Made by a program: the position numbers and the translations under genes. A DNA stretch of 64,000 bases from positions 558,001 through 622,000 of the forward strand of contig NZ_CP066171.1 of assembly GCF_028867705.1 (NCBI RefSeq), in the 5' to 3' direction. The DNA comes from Thermoleophilum album (GTDB lineage Bacteria; Actinomycetota; Thermoleophilia; Solirubrobacterales; Thermoleophilaceae). Below are positions 1-8,399 of this stretch, one piece after another. Each line of letters starts with the position of its first letter. Position 1 is the first letter of the stretch. The notes beneath the pieces are model-generated. The model saw only the letters and a list, made by a program, of their open reading frames with translations. It was not told where the DNA came from and ran no database searches.

Positions 1-1
1 T

Positions 2-1288
2 CCGCGTTTGCGACTCGGCGCGCAGCTTGCCCGTACCGACCCGGGGCAGCCCCAGACGATCATGATCCTCGGCTCCGACCGGCGGCCGGCGAACTCCGGC
101 GAGGGCGGGGGCGGGGCGCGCTCGGACACGATCATGCTCGTTCGCCTCGACCCGTCGAAGAAGGCGATCGCGCTGATGTCGCTGCCGCGCGACCTCAAGG
201 TCCGCATTCCCGGGCACGGCATCGCCAAGATCAACGCCGCCTACGAGTACGGCGGGCCGAAGCTGACGCTCGAGACCGTCAAGCAGCTCACCGGACTACC
301 CATCAACCACGTCATCAACATCGACTTCCGTGGTTTCTGGGCGGCGGTCAATGCCGTTGGCTGCGTCTACGCGGAGGTCGACCGTCGCTACTACAACGCC
401 TCCGCCGCCTACTCGTACATCAACCTCCAGCCCGGCTACCAGCGCATGTGCGGGCGCGAGGCGCTCCAGTTCGTGCGCTTCCGCCACGAGGACAACGACC
501 TCGTCCGTTCCGCGCGCCAGCAGGAGTTCCTCCGTCAGGCCAAACAACAGATCGCGGTCTCAAAGCTGATCGAGGACCGCGACCGGCTGGTACGCATCTT
601 CGCCCGCTACACCACCTCGGACATTGACTCTCGGGCCGAGGTTTTGCGACTGCTCAAGCTCGCGCTGTTCAGCGTCGGTCAGCCGATCCGCGAGGTGCAC
701 TTCGAAGGCAAGATCGGCCCGAGCTTCGTTGAGGCCACGGACGCCCAGGTGCAAAAGCTCGTGCAGGAGTTTTTGGGCGTGGAAGAGACCCCCGGCCCGC
801 GCGGCACGCTGCGCCCGCGCGGTGCGCGGCGCGCGCCGAACGATCTCGGCCTCGAGCGCGCCGACGTTCCCGGCAAAGAGCAGGCGATCATGGCGGTGCG
901 GACGGGCGCCGGCGGCAAGCGGCTCCCCGTTTTCTTCCCGACGGTGCGCACACGCGGAGCGATGTACGCCGGGCCGCCGCGCGTCTACCGCCTGCGCGAC
1001 CCGGACGGACGGTTGCACCTCGCTTACAGGATGGTGATCAAGCGCGGCCTCGTCGGCGAGTACTACGGCCTCCAGGGTCTCACCTGGAAGAACCCGCCGA
1101 TCCTCGCCGGTCCCCACAAAGTCAAGCGCTACCGCGGCCGGGAGTTTCGCGTCTACTACGACGGCGACCGTGTCCGGCTAGTCGCTTGGCGCACCCGCAG
1201 CGCCGTCTACTGGATCTCCAACACCCTCCTGCTCACGTTGAGCGAGCGGCAGATGATGGCCATCGCCCGCTCGACACGGCTGCTCTGA
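2..1288 (+). CDS. LytR-CpsA-Psr (LCP) family ligase, 5'-truncated
   Basis: The reading frame is open to the left edge, so the N-terminus (normally a cytoplasmic tail and one membrane anchor) lies outside the window. The first 170 or so residues carry the LCP fold: LGSDRRP near the start, the SDTIMLVRLDP and SLPRDLKVRIPG segments with the conserved Asp and Arg, INAAYEYGG, and an RFRHEDND segment with the Arg/Asp cluster that binds lipid pyrophosphate. LCP enzymes move glycopolymers from undecaprenyl-phosphate carriers onto peptidoglycan outside the cell. About 150 C-terminal residues do not look like the usual LytR_C domain and are unassigned. The next gene is ugd, 67 bases away, followed by other sugar-activation genes, which fits a wall-polymer role. 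Family sure; substrate unknown. Confidence 0.88.
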   Translation, partial: PRLRLGAQLARTDPGQPQTIMILGSDRRPANSGEGGGGARSDTIMLVRLDPSKKAIALMSLPRDLKVRIPGHGIAKINAAYEYGGPKLTLETVKQLTGLPINHVINIDFRGFWAAVNAVGCVYAEVDRRYYNASAAYSYINLQPGYQRMCGREALQFVRFRHEDNDLVRSARQQEFLRQAKQQIAVSKLIEDRDRLVRIFARYTTSDIDSRAEVLRLLKLALFSVGQPIREVHFEGKIGPSFVEATDAQVQKLVQEFLGVEETPGPRGTLRPRGARRAPNDLGLERADVPGKEQAIMAVRTGAGGKRLPVFFPTVRTRGAMYAGPPRVYRLRDPDGRLHLAYRMVIKRGLVGEYYGLQGLTWKNPPILAGPHKVKRYRGREFRVYYDGDRVRLVAWRTRSAVYWISNTLLLTLSERQMMAIARSTRLL

Positions 1289-1337
1289 ATGGAGTGCCGC
1301 CGCTCGCGAACGGCGCTTTTCCGGCTGCGAGCTCGGT

Positions 1338-1343
1338 TAGGCT
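1338..1343 (+). promoter_or_regulatory. -10-like box (TAGGCT) before ugd
   Basis: TAGGCT sits 12 bases before the ugd ATG and there is no Shine-Dalgarno sequence between them. It is one of a series of TANNNT boxes placed just before start codons in this window, suggesting a transcript with almost no leader. Confidence 0.4.
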
Positions 1344-1355
1344 CTTGCGCTCCCC

Positions 1356-2636
1356 ATGCCCGAAGCGAAGGAACCGATAGGCGTAGTCGGCGTCGGCTGG
1401 GTCGGGCTCGTCACGGCGGCCTGCTTCGCCGAGCTCGGTCACGACGTGTGGGCGCGCGACATCGATCACGAGAAGGTCGCGCGCCTGACGCGCGGCGAAG
1501 TTCCGATCCACGAGCCGGGCTTGCCCGAGCTCGTCGCCCGCAACCGCGAGCGCCTGCACTTCACTACCGAGATGGCGCCGGTGCTCGAGCACGCTCGGCT
1601 GCTCTTCTGCTGCGTCGACACCCCGCCCACCTACTCCGGCGACGCCGACCTGTCGCGTGTCGAGGCGGTGGTGAGCGAGCTCGCCGACCCCGACGACCAC
1701 GCCCTTGTAATGAAAAGCACCGTTCCGGTCGGCACCGGCGCCTCGATCAAGCGTCGCCTGCCCGGCCTGCACTATGTCTCGAACCCCGAGTTCCTGAAAG
1801 AGGGCTCGGCGATCGAGGATTTCCTCCATCCCGATCGCGTCGTGATCGGCGCCGACAGCGACTCCGAGGCGTTCGCCGACCGCGTCGAAGCCCTATACGC
1901 GCCGCTCGGAGCGCCGGTCGTGCGTACCGACGTCGCCAGCGCCGAGATGATCAAGCTCGCCTCGAACGCCTTCCTCGCCACCAAGATCTCGTTCATCAAC
2001 GAGATCGCGAACGTCTGCGAGGAAGTCGGCGCCGACGTCGCCGAGGTGGCGCGCGGCATGGGCCTCGACGAGCGCATCGGCCCGCACTTTTTGCGCGCCG
2101 GCGCTGGCTACGGCGGCAGCTGCTTCCCAAAAGACGTGCAGGCGCTCAAACAGCTGGCGGGCAACAGCGGCTACCACTTCCAGCTCTTGACGGCGGTCAT
2201 CGACGTCAACGAGCTGCAGAAGCGCAGGCTCGTCGGCAAGCTCCAAAAGCACCTGGGATCGCTGGTCGGTAAAGAGGTCGCCCTGCTCGGCATCGCCTTC
2301 AAGCCCAACACCGACGACGTGCGCGAGGCGACGAGCCTGGTGCTGGCCGGCCGCCTGCAAAGCGAAGGCGCCACCGTGCGCGCCTACGACCCCGTCGCGC
2401 GCGAGCGGGCGCGGCCGCTACTCGCCAACGCGAAACTGTGTGACTCGGCGCTCGAGGCGCTCGAGGGCGCCGACGCCGCCGTGCTCGTCACCGAGTGGCA
2501 GGAGTTTCGCGAGCTCGACTGGGAAGGTACGGTGAAGCGCGTGATGCGCCGACCGATCATCGTCGATGGACGCAACTTCCTCGATCGCGACGCGCTGCGC
2601 GCCGCGGGCTTCGTTTACGAGGGGGTAGGCCGCTGA
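1356..2636 (+). CDS. ugd: UDP-glucose 6-dehydrogenase
   Basis: NAD-dependent two-step oxidation of UDP-glucose to UDP-glucuronate in the cytoplasm, a precursor for acidic surface polysaccharides. The 426-residue length is typical. The N-terminal Rossmann fold has GVGWVG at residues 12-17. The SNPEFLKEGSA motif is near residue 140, the KLASNAFLATKISF helix follows, and the catalytic cysteine is Cys256 in GGSCFPKD. The C-terminal third has the nucleotide-sugar part (GIAFKPNTDDVREA). The ATG follows a TAGGCT box with no ribosome binding site. The gene overlaps the start of the following nucleotidyltransferase by four bases, so the two are probably translationally coupled. A GDP-mannose dehydrogenase is the main alternative, but spacing and motifs favour Ugd. 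Confidence 0.93.
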   Translation: MPEAKEPIGVVGVGWVGLVTAACFAELGHDVWARDIDHEKVARLTRGEVPIHEPGLPELVARNRERLHFTTEMAPVLEHARLLFCCVDTPPTYSGDADLSRVEAVVSELADPDDHALVMKSTVPVGTGASIKRRLPGLHYVSNPEFLKEGSAIEDFLHPDRVVIGADSDSEAFADRVEALYAPLGAPVVRTDVASAEMIKLASNAFLATKISFINEIANVCEEVGADVAEVARGMGLDERIGPHFLRAGAGYGGSCFPKDVQALKQLAGNSGYHFQLLTAVIDVNELQKRRLVGKLQKHLGSLVGKEVALLGIAFKPNTDDVREATSLVLAGRLQSEGATVRAYDPVARERARPLLANAKLCDSALEALEGADAAVLVTEWQEFRELDWEGTVKRVMRRPIIVDGRNFLDRDALRAAGFVYEGVGR

Positions 2637-3721
2637 TCCGGCAGGCGGTCGTTCTCGCCGGTGGCGAGGGCACCCGCCTGCGGCCGCTGACGCGAACGGT
2701 TCCCAAACCGGTCGTGCCGCTCGCGGGCCGTCCCCACCTCGCGTGGATGCTCGACTGGCTCGAGCACCACGGCGTTCGCGAGGCTCTGCTGCTCTGCGGC
2801 TTCCTCGCCGAACGGGTGCGAGAGCACGTCGGCGACCGCCACGGCAACATCCAGCTGTCCTACGTCGTCGAGCCGGAACCGCTCGACACCGCCGGCCCGC
2901 TGCGGCTAGCGCTCGACCAGGGTCTTCTCGCCGAGCGCTTCTTCGTACTCAACGGCGACATCCTCACGGACCTCGACCTCGCGGCGCTCGAGCGTCGCCA
3001 CCGCGAGCGCTCGGCGAAAGCGACGATCGCGCTCGTCGAGGTCGCGGACGCGCGTAGCTACGGCAGCGTTCCGATCGACGAGCGCGGTGCCGTCGAGGCC
3101 TTCCTGGAAAAGATGGACGATCCGCCGACGAACCTCGTCAACGGCGGCGTCTACCTGCTCGAGCGAACGACCGTGGCGAGCGCGATCGCCGCTGGCCGGC
3201 CCGTCTCGTTCGAGCGCGAGGTCTTTCCCGGCCTAGTCGGCAAAGGGTTGTACGGGGTGGCCGCGGACTGCTATTGGATCGATATCGGAACGCTCGACCG
3301 CTATCTGGAAGCCACACGCGACCTCCTCGCCCGCCGACCGCGACCCCCGCTCGCGGTGGCGCCCGGCAACGACCCGCTAATCGCTGCAGGGGCGCGCGTC
3401 GAGGGCAGCGTTAGCGCCGGCAGCGTGATCGGTGCGGGTTGTGTTGTCGCTACAGGCGCCCGCGTCGAGCGCGCGGTGCTCTTCGACGGGGTGCGCGTCG
3501 AAGCGGGGGCGGCGGTAGTCGACTCGGTTACCGCCGAAGGCGCGGCGATCGGCGAGGGTGCGGAGGTCGGGCCTGGGGCGATCGTCGGCGCTGGCGCGCG
3601 CGTCGAAGCCGGCGCGCGAGTGGGAGCCGGCGCGCGGGTGGAACCGGGCGCGGTCGTCGCTGCAAGCCCGGACGGATCGGCGCCCGCAGCGCGCGCCGCG
3701 ACGGGGACGGCGGGGCAGTGA
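2633..3721 (+). CDS. NDP-sugar pyrophosphorylase with hexapeptide-repeat tail
   Basis: The N-terminal nucleotidyltransferase domain starts with LAGGEGTRLRPLT at residues 8-20, then FFVLNGDILTDLDL (metal-binding Asp) and FLEKMDDPP. The last 110 or so residues are a run of imperfect hexapeptide repeats (GAGCVV, GARVER, GEGAEV, GPGAIV and so on), expected to form a left-handed beta helix. Such enzymes make GDP-mannose, ADP/UDP/dTDP-glucose or similar from sugar-1-phosphate; the sugar cannot be told here. The only sensible start is CTG at 2633, whose last two bases plus the next base form the ugd stop (CTGA). A GTG at 2495 would add about 46 residues of ugd antiframe and is unlikely. The gene overlaps the next one by GTGA. 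Confidence 0.85.
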   Translation: MIRQAVVLAGGEGTRLRPLTRTVPKPVVPLAGRPHLAWMLDWLEHHGVREALLLCGFLAERVREHVGDRHGNIQLSYVVEPEPLDTAGPLRLALDQGLLAERFFVLNGDILTDLDLAALERRHRERSAKATIALVEVADARSYGSVPIDERGAVEAFLEKMDDPPTNLVNGGVYLLERTTVASAIAAGRPVSFEREVFPGLVGKGLYGVAADCYWIDIGTLDRYLEATRDLLARRPRPPLAVAPGNDPLIAAGARVEGSVSAGSVIGAGCVVATGARVERAVLFDGVRVEAGAAVVDSVTAEGAAIGEGAEVGPGAIVGAGARVEAGARVGAGARVEPGAVVAASPDGSAPAARAATGTAGQ

Positions 3722-4803
3722 CGAGAGCGGCCTCGCAGCTCGTAGTGGGGCTTGACGGCGCGCGCGTCCGCGCTGTCGACAGCTCGCGTCTCATCGACGA
3801 CGTGGTGCTCCTCGGTCACCAGCTCGAAGATGCGCTCTGGCGTGCCGAAGCGGCCGGCCTGCCGCAGCGGCGCGCTCCCGCGCTCGTCGTCTGCGGGATG
3901 GGCGGGTCGGCGATCGGTGCCGACCTCGCGCGCGCGATCGCCGGCGAGCGGCTCGGTGGGCCGCTCGTCACGGTGCGCGGCGACGATCCGCGGCCGTGGC
4001 TCGCCACAGGTGCGCTCGTGCTCTGCTCGAGCTACTCGGGCGCCACCGCCGAGACATTGGCGTGCTTCGACGCCGCCCGGCGTGCCGGCGCAGATCTCGT
4101 CGTGGCCACGACTGGCGGCCCCCTGGCCGAGCGGGCGCGTGCCAGTGGCGTGCCGGTGATCGGGATTCCCCAAGGTCTCGAACCGCGCTGCGCGGTCGCC
4201 TACGTGACCGTCGCCGCGCTCGCTGCGGCACAAAGCGCTGGTCTCGTGCCCGATCTCGCCGACGAGCTCGCCGCCGCCGCGCGCACGACCACAGCACTGG
4301 CTGCGCAGTGGGGAAGCGACTCCCCCCAAAACACCGGACCCAAGCGGCTCGCCGGCGACCTCGCCGGGCGCGTTCCGGTCTTCCACGGCATCGGTCTTAC
4401 CGCTGCGGCGGCGCGGCGCTTCAAGACGCAGTGGAACGAGAACGCCAAGCTGCCGGCGTTCTGGAGCGAGCTTCCCGAGCAGAACCACAACGAGATCTGT
4501 GCCTGGCTTGGGGAGGCGCAGACGGCCGGTCTCGCGCCCGTGCTCCTGGCGAGCGAACTTCTTGCCCCGCCGTCGCGTGTGCGCCTGCAAGCCACCGCCG
4601 AGGCGCTCGAACGGGCGGGTTTCAACCCGCTGCTGGTTGAAGGGGGCGGGGCGACGCGCGCCGAGCAGGTCCTCTCGCTCGTGCTGTTCGGGGATCTCGC
4701 GAGCGTGTACGCGGCTGTGCTGGCTGGGCGCGACCCGCGTCCCGTCGCAGCGATCACCGCTCTCAAGGAGCGGTTGGCGGCAGCGGACTCGGAGAGCAGC
4801 TAG
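3718..4803 (+). CDS. Bifunctional phosphoglucose/phosphomannose isomerase (SIS domain)
   Basis: Predicted to interconvert fructose-6-phosphate with glucose-6-phosphate and mannose-6-phosphate, feeding the neighbouring nucleotidyltransferase. At 361 residues it fits the PGI/PMI family. The first SIS domain shows VVCGMGGSAIGAD at about residue 57, SSYSGATAETL near 100, and the second half carries QWNENAKLPAFWSELPEQNH with the conserved Glu and His of the active site. The start is GTG 3718, overlapping the previous stop by four bases (GTGA); longer in-frame extensions lie within the upstream gene. It ends the first operon; 130 bases separate it from ahcY. Confidence 0.87.
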   Translation: MTRAASQLVVGLDGARVRAVDSSRLIDDVVLLGHQLEDALWRAEAAGLPQRRAPALVVCGMGGSAIGADLARAIAGERLGGPLVTVRGDDPRPWLATGALVLCSSYSGATAETLACFDAARRAGADLVVATTGGPLAERARASGVPVIGIPQGLEPRCAVAYVTVAALAAAQSAGLVPDLADELAAAARTTTALAAQWGSDSPQNTGPKRLAGDLAGRVPVFHGIGLTAAAARRFKTQWNENAKLPAFWSELPEQNHNEICAWLGEAQTAGLAPVLLASELLAPPSRVRLQATAEALERAGFNPLLVEGGGATRAEQVLSLVLFGDLASVYAAVLAGRDPRPVAAITALKERLAAADSESS

Positions 4804-4933
4804 CGCGCCGCCTGGGCGTCACGGTAACGTCTTTCTCGCGTGCGTTTAGCATTGCGGCGCGCGCGGCTCGACGCCGCCCCGTTGCATCGACGCCCGACTC
4901 GAGGAAGACGCCGAAAGAGGTTCGATCGAGACG

Positions 4934-6394
4934 ATGAGCACCAGCACTGCCGTACTGACCGACCGTGACTTCAAGGTCGCCGACCTGTCGCTGTACGAAC
5001 TCGGCCGCCACGAGATTCGGCTCGCCGAGCACGAGATGCCGGGTCTGATGGCGGTGCGCCGCGAGTACGCCGACCGCAAGCCGCTGGCCGGCGCGCGCAT
5101 CACCGGGTCTCTGCACATGACCGTGCAGACGGCGGTGCTGATCGAGACGCTGGTCGCCCTCGGCGCTGAGGTGCGGTGGGCGTCGTGCAACATCTTCTCC
5201 ACCCAGGACCACGCGGCGGCGGCGGTGGTCGTCGGTCCCGACGGCACCCCCGACGAGCCGCGCGGTGTCCCGGTGTTCGCCTGGAAGGGCGAGACGCTCG
5301 ACGAGTACTGGTGGTGCATCGACCAGACGTTCCGCTGGCCCGACGGCAAGGGGCCGAACATGCTGCTCGACGACGGTGGCGACGCCACGCTGATGGTCCA
5401 CAAGGGCGTCGAGTTCGAGCGCGCAGGGGCCGTGCCCGATCCCGAGGGCGCCGACTCCGAGGACTTCGCTGCGTTGCTGCGCATCCTGCGCGCCTCGCTC
5501 GCCGAGGACTCGAGCCGCTGGCAGCGCATCGCGGCCGAGATCAAGGGCGTCACCGAAGAGACCACCACCGGTGTCCACCGCCTGTACCAGCTCGCCGAGG
5601 CCGGTGAGCTTCTCTTCCCGGCGATCAACGTCAACGACTCGGTGACGAAGTCGAAGTTCGACAACATCTACGGCTGCCGGCACTCGCTGATCGACGGACT
5701 GAACCGGGCGACCGACGTCCTGATCGGCGGTAAGACCGCTGTCGTCTGCGGCTACGGCGACGTCGGCAAGGGGTGCGCCCAGTCGCTGCGCGGCCAGGGC
5801 GCACGCGTCATCGTCACCGAGATCGACCCGATCTGCGCGCTGCAGGCGGCGATGGACGGCTACCAGGTGACGACGCTCGAAGACGTCGTCGAGCACGCCG
5901 ACATCTTCATCACCGCCACCGGCTGCCGCGACGTCATCCGTGTCGAGCACATGCAGCGGATGAAAGACAAGGCGATCGTCGGCAACATCGGCCACTTCGA
6001 TCACGAGATCGACATGGCCGGGCTCGCCGCCGTTCCCGGCATCAAGCGCATCAACATCAAGCCGCAGGTCGACGAATGGGTCTTCCCCGACGGCCACTCG
6101 ATCATCGTCCTTTCCGAAGGGCGGCTGCTCAACCTCGGCAACGCCACCGGGCATCCGAGCTTCGTGATGTCGAACTCCTTCACCAACCAGGTGATCGCGC
6201 AGGTCGAGCTGTACAGCAACACCGACCGCTACGAGCGCAAGGTCTACCGTCTCCCGAAGCAGCTCGACGAGAAGGTGGCGCGCCTGCATCTCGACGCGCT
6301 CGGTGTGAAGCTCACCAAGCTGACGCCCGAGCAGGCCGCGTACCTCGGTGTCCCGGTCGAGGGGCCGTACAAGCCCGAGCACTACCGCTACTGA
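4934..6394 (+). CDS. ahcY: Adenosylhomocysteinase
   Basis: Hydrolyses S-adenosylhomocysteine to adenosine and homocysteine, relieving product inhibition of methyltransferases. The 486 residues include the roughly 40-residue insertion seen in many bacterial forms (around residues 150-195). Visible motifs are RITGSLHMT near the N-terminus, the catalytic KSKFDN region, NAD-binding [11 protein letters not shown], and the C-terminal KPEHYRY with the lysine and tyrosine that reach the partner subunit. An AGAGG purine stretch lies about 12 bases before the ATG. The 130-base leader was checked for a SAH riboswitch and no convincing match was found. Cytoplasmic tetramer by family knowledge. Confidence 0.96.
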   Translation: MSTSTAVLTDRDFKVADLSLYELGRHEIRLAEHEMPGLMAVRREYADRKPLAGARITGSLHMTVQTAVLIETLVALGAEVRWASCNIFSTQDHAAAAVVVGPDGTPDEPRGVPVFAWKGETLDEYWWCIDQTFRWPDGKGPNMLLDDGGDATLMVHKGVEFERAGAVPDPEGADSEDFAALLRILRASLAEDSSRWQRIAAEIKGVTEETTTGVHRLYQLAEAGELLFPAINVNDSVTKSKFDNIYGCRHSLIDGLNRATDVLIGGKTAVVCGYGDVGKGCAQSLRGQGARVIVTEIDPICALQAAMDGYQVTTLEDVVEHADIFITATGCRDVIRVEHMQRMKDKAIVGNIGHFDHEIDMAGLAAVPGIKRINIKPQVDEWVFPDGHSIIVLSEGRLLNLGNATGHPSFVMSNSFTNQVIAQVELYSNTDRYERKVYRLPKQLDEKVARLHLDALGVKLTKLTPEQAAYLGVPVEGPYKPEHYRY

Positions 6395-6437
6395 GCGACC
6401 TGCGCAGCTCGGCAACCGGCGGCGGGCCGTTTTGCGC

Positions 6438-6443
6438 TAGGTT
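6438..6443 (+). promoter_or_regulatory. -10-like box (TAGGTT) before the second nucleotidyltransferase
   Basis: TAGGTT lies nine bases before the ATG at 6453, with no Shine-Dalgarno sequence in the gap. Spacing suits transcription starting at or next to the start codon. Confidence 0.42.
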
Positions 6444-6452
6444 CGGCGGCCG

Positions 6453-7475
6453 ATGAAAGCGATGGTTCTTGCCGCCGGTCTCGGCACGCGGCTGAAGCCG
6501 CTCACGTTCTTCGCGCCGAAACCGATGGTGCCGGTCCTCGACCGACCGGTGATGGCGCACATCGTGCGTCTGTTGGAGGCGCAGGGGTTCACCGAGCTAG
6601 TCGCCAACTTGCACTGGCACGCCGACGCCATCCGCTCCTACTTCGGCGACCGGCTCGAGTGGAGCTACGAGCCCGAGCTGCTCGGCACCGCTGGAGGGGT
6701 GCGCAAGGTGCGCGACTTCTTCGGCGACGATCCCGTAGTGGTGATCTCGGGCGACGCCCTCACCGACCTCGACCTGCGCGCGCTCGTCCAGCGCCACCGC
6801 GAAACCGGGGGTATCGCCACGCTCACCGTTAAGCGGGTACCCGATCCCAGCCAGTACGGCGTCGTCGTCTGCGACCGCGACGGTCGGATAACTGGCTTTC
6901 AGGAGAAACCCGACCCCGCCGAGGCTCTCACCGACCTCGCGAGCTGCGGGATCTACTGCTTCAGCCCCGAGATCTTCGACTACTTCCCCGAGCGGGAGTT
7001 CGTCGATTGGGCGCAGGACGTGTTCCCGGTGCTGCTCGACAACGACGTGCCGTTCTACGTGCACGAGATCGACGCCTACTGGAACGACATCGGGTCGCTG
7101 GCCGAGCTGCGCCAGGGTACCTGGGACGCGCTCGCCGGCCGGGCGCAGGTCGAGCGGCGCGGTCGCGAGATCGCCCCCGGCGTGATCGCCTGCGATGGGC
7201 AGCTGGCGCTCGACGGGGTCGAAGTCGTCTCTGGCCCGGTATGGATCGGTTCGGGGTGCGAGATCGGCGAGGGCGTGCGTCTGATCGGTCCGGTGGTGCT
7301 CGGCGACGGGACGAGCGTCGGCGCTGGTGCTGCTCTGCGCTCGACGATCGCCCTGCCGGGGTCGCGCATCGCGCCGTCGTCGATCCTGATTGACGCGATC
7401 GTTGCCGGCGACGATTTCGTCGACAAGCTGCCACCGCTGAGCGCGCTCGCGGGCAGCGCCACGCAAGCCGCCTGA
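6453..7475 (+). CDS. Sugar-phosphate nucleotidyltransferase (mannose-1-P guanylyltransferase-like)
   Basis: A second NDP-sugar pyrophosphorylase, 340 residues. MVLAAGLGTRLKPLT at residues 4-18 is the nucleotide-binding loop, VVISGDALTDLDL holds the metal Asp, and VPDPSQYGVV plus FQEKPDP are typical of the GDP-mannose/glucose-1-phosphate family. A short hexapeptide-repeat region (IGSGCEIGEGVRLIGPVVLG) closes the protein. It is a divergent paralogue of the enzyme at 2633-3721, with a shorter beta-helix tail. It stands alone between ahcY and the oppositely oriented ctaG-like gene, with its own -10-like box. Confidence 0.87.
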   Translation: MKAMVLAAGLGTRLKPLTFFAPKPMVPVLDRPVMAHIVRLLEAQGFTELVANLHWHADAIRSYFGDRLEWSYEPELLGTAGGVRKVRDFFGDDPVVVISGDALTDLDLRALVQRHRETGGIATLTVKRVPDPSQYGVVVCDRDGRITGFQEKPDPAEALTDLASCGIYCFSPEIFDYFPEREFVDWAQDVFPVLLDNDVPFYVHEIDAYWNDIGSLAELRQGTWDALAGRAQVERRGREIAPGVIACDGQLALDGVEVVSGPVWIGSGCEIGEGVRLIGPVVLGDGTSVGAGAALRSTIALPGSRIAPSSILIDAIVAGDDFVDKLPPLSALAGSATQAA

Positions 7476-7484
7476 CCGCAGCAG

Positions 7485-8312
7485 CTAAGCGAGCGGGCGA
7501 CCAGCCGCTTCGAGCCGCTCGCGCGTCCGTTGTTCGCGCTCGATGCGTGCGAGCGCACGCAGGAACAGAACGACGAGCGCGATAACGAAGGCGACCGACT
7601 GCTCGAGCATCATGATCGCCCCGCCGACGTTCTGGTCCTCGAGCGCCGAGAGCGACCAGATGCGTGGGACCGTCTCGTAGTAGCTGTAGAAGACGGTGTC
7701 GGACCAGATGAGCGCCACGCCGAGCAGCCCCAGGCCGACCTTCGCGACGGCCAGATACGGAACCACCCACAGGCCGCGCAGGCCGTGGCGCATCGGCACC
7801 GGTTGGATCAGCGGCCACCAGATGGCGATACCCGCGAAGAAGAATGTGACGTGCTCAAGCGCATGCACGGCCGAGTGTTCGAGCGCCGCGTCGTAGAGGC
7901 TCGGGACGTGCCAGAGGTACATCGTGCCGAGCCACACGACGAGCGCCGTGATCGGATGGAAGAAGACGCCCGCGTGCCGCTCGAGCTCGACGAACCGCCG
8001 CGTGAGCGGGCGCATCATCGCGCGCGACAGCGAGAGCAAAAGCAGTGCCGGCGCCACGTCGCCGAGCAGCAGATGCTGAAGCATGTGCGCAGAGAAGAGG
8101 TAGTCGCCGGCCAAACCGTCGATCGGCGACGCCAGCGCCGCCAGCAAGGCGACGACCGCACCCGCGAACGCTGCTGCCTGCCCGGCGCCGGCGCCGCGCG
8201 CGCCGGCGTGCGCGCGTGTGCGGCGAAAGGCGCGCGTCCACACGAACACCAAAAGCGCGATCGGCGCTAGGACCGTGGGATCGGGAAGCCAGTAGAGGCG
8301 CGGCTCGTTCAT
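7485..8312 (-). CDS. ctaG: Cytochrome c oxidase assembly factor, CtaG (caa3) family
   Basis: Polytopic membrane protein of 275 residues with about seven hydrophobic segments. The conserved pieces are SAHMLQHLLLGDVAP near residue 75, FFHPITALVVWLGTMYLWHVP near 115, HALEHVTFFFAGIAIWWPLI near 145, and a late GGAIMMLEQ segment. The His-rich HMLQH and LEH motifs are candidates for copper handling in this family, which helps assemble the CuA/CuB centres of aa3/caa3 oxidases. No oxidase subunits are in the window. It is transcribed away from the ComF-like gene; an inverted repeat lies between them. Family identification is firm, the exact function less so. Confidence 0.88.
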   Translation of the reverse strand: MNEPRLYWLPDPTVLAPIALLVFVWTRAFRRTRAHAGARGAGAGQAAAFAGAVVALLAALASPIDGLAGDYLFSAHMLQHLLLGDVAPALLLLSLSRAMMRPLTRRFVELERHAGVFFHPITALVVWLGTMYLWHVPSLYDAALEHSAVHALEHVTFFFAGIAIWWPLIQPVPMRHGLRGLWVVPYLAVAKVGLGLLGVALIWSDTVFYSYYETVPRIWSLSALEDQNVGGAIMMLEQSVAFVIALVVLFLRALARIEREQRTRERLEAAGRPLA

Positions 8313-8362
8313 CGTCGGCGACCGCTGGCAGAGAGCGCCGACCGGAACGATAGAGCGGCACC

Positions 8363-8387
8363 GTTGCGGCTGTAACCCAGCCGCAAC
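8363..8387. repeat. Perfect inverted repeat between divergent ctaG and comF-like genes
   Basis: Ten-base arms (8363-8372 and 8378-8387) separated by five bases, reading gttgcggctg and cagccgcaac. It lies 50 bases upstream of the minus-strand start at 8312 and 12 bases upstream of the plus-strand start at 8400. It could be an operator for both genes or a transcript hairpin. No regulator can be named. Confidence 0.6.
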
Positions 8388-8399
8388 GCGCGCCTGTCG

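Noticed and set aside
4804-4933. Possible SAH riboswitch before ahcY
   Set aside because: The leader has a purine-rich GAGGAAGACG stretch but not the conserved core or pairing of the known SAH switch.
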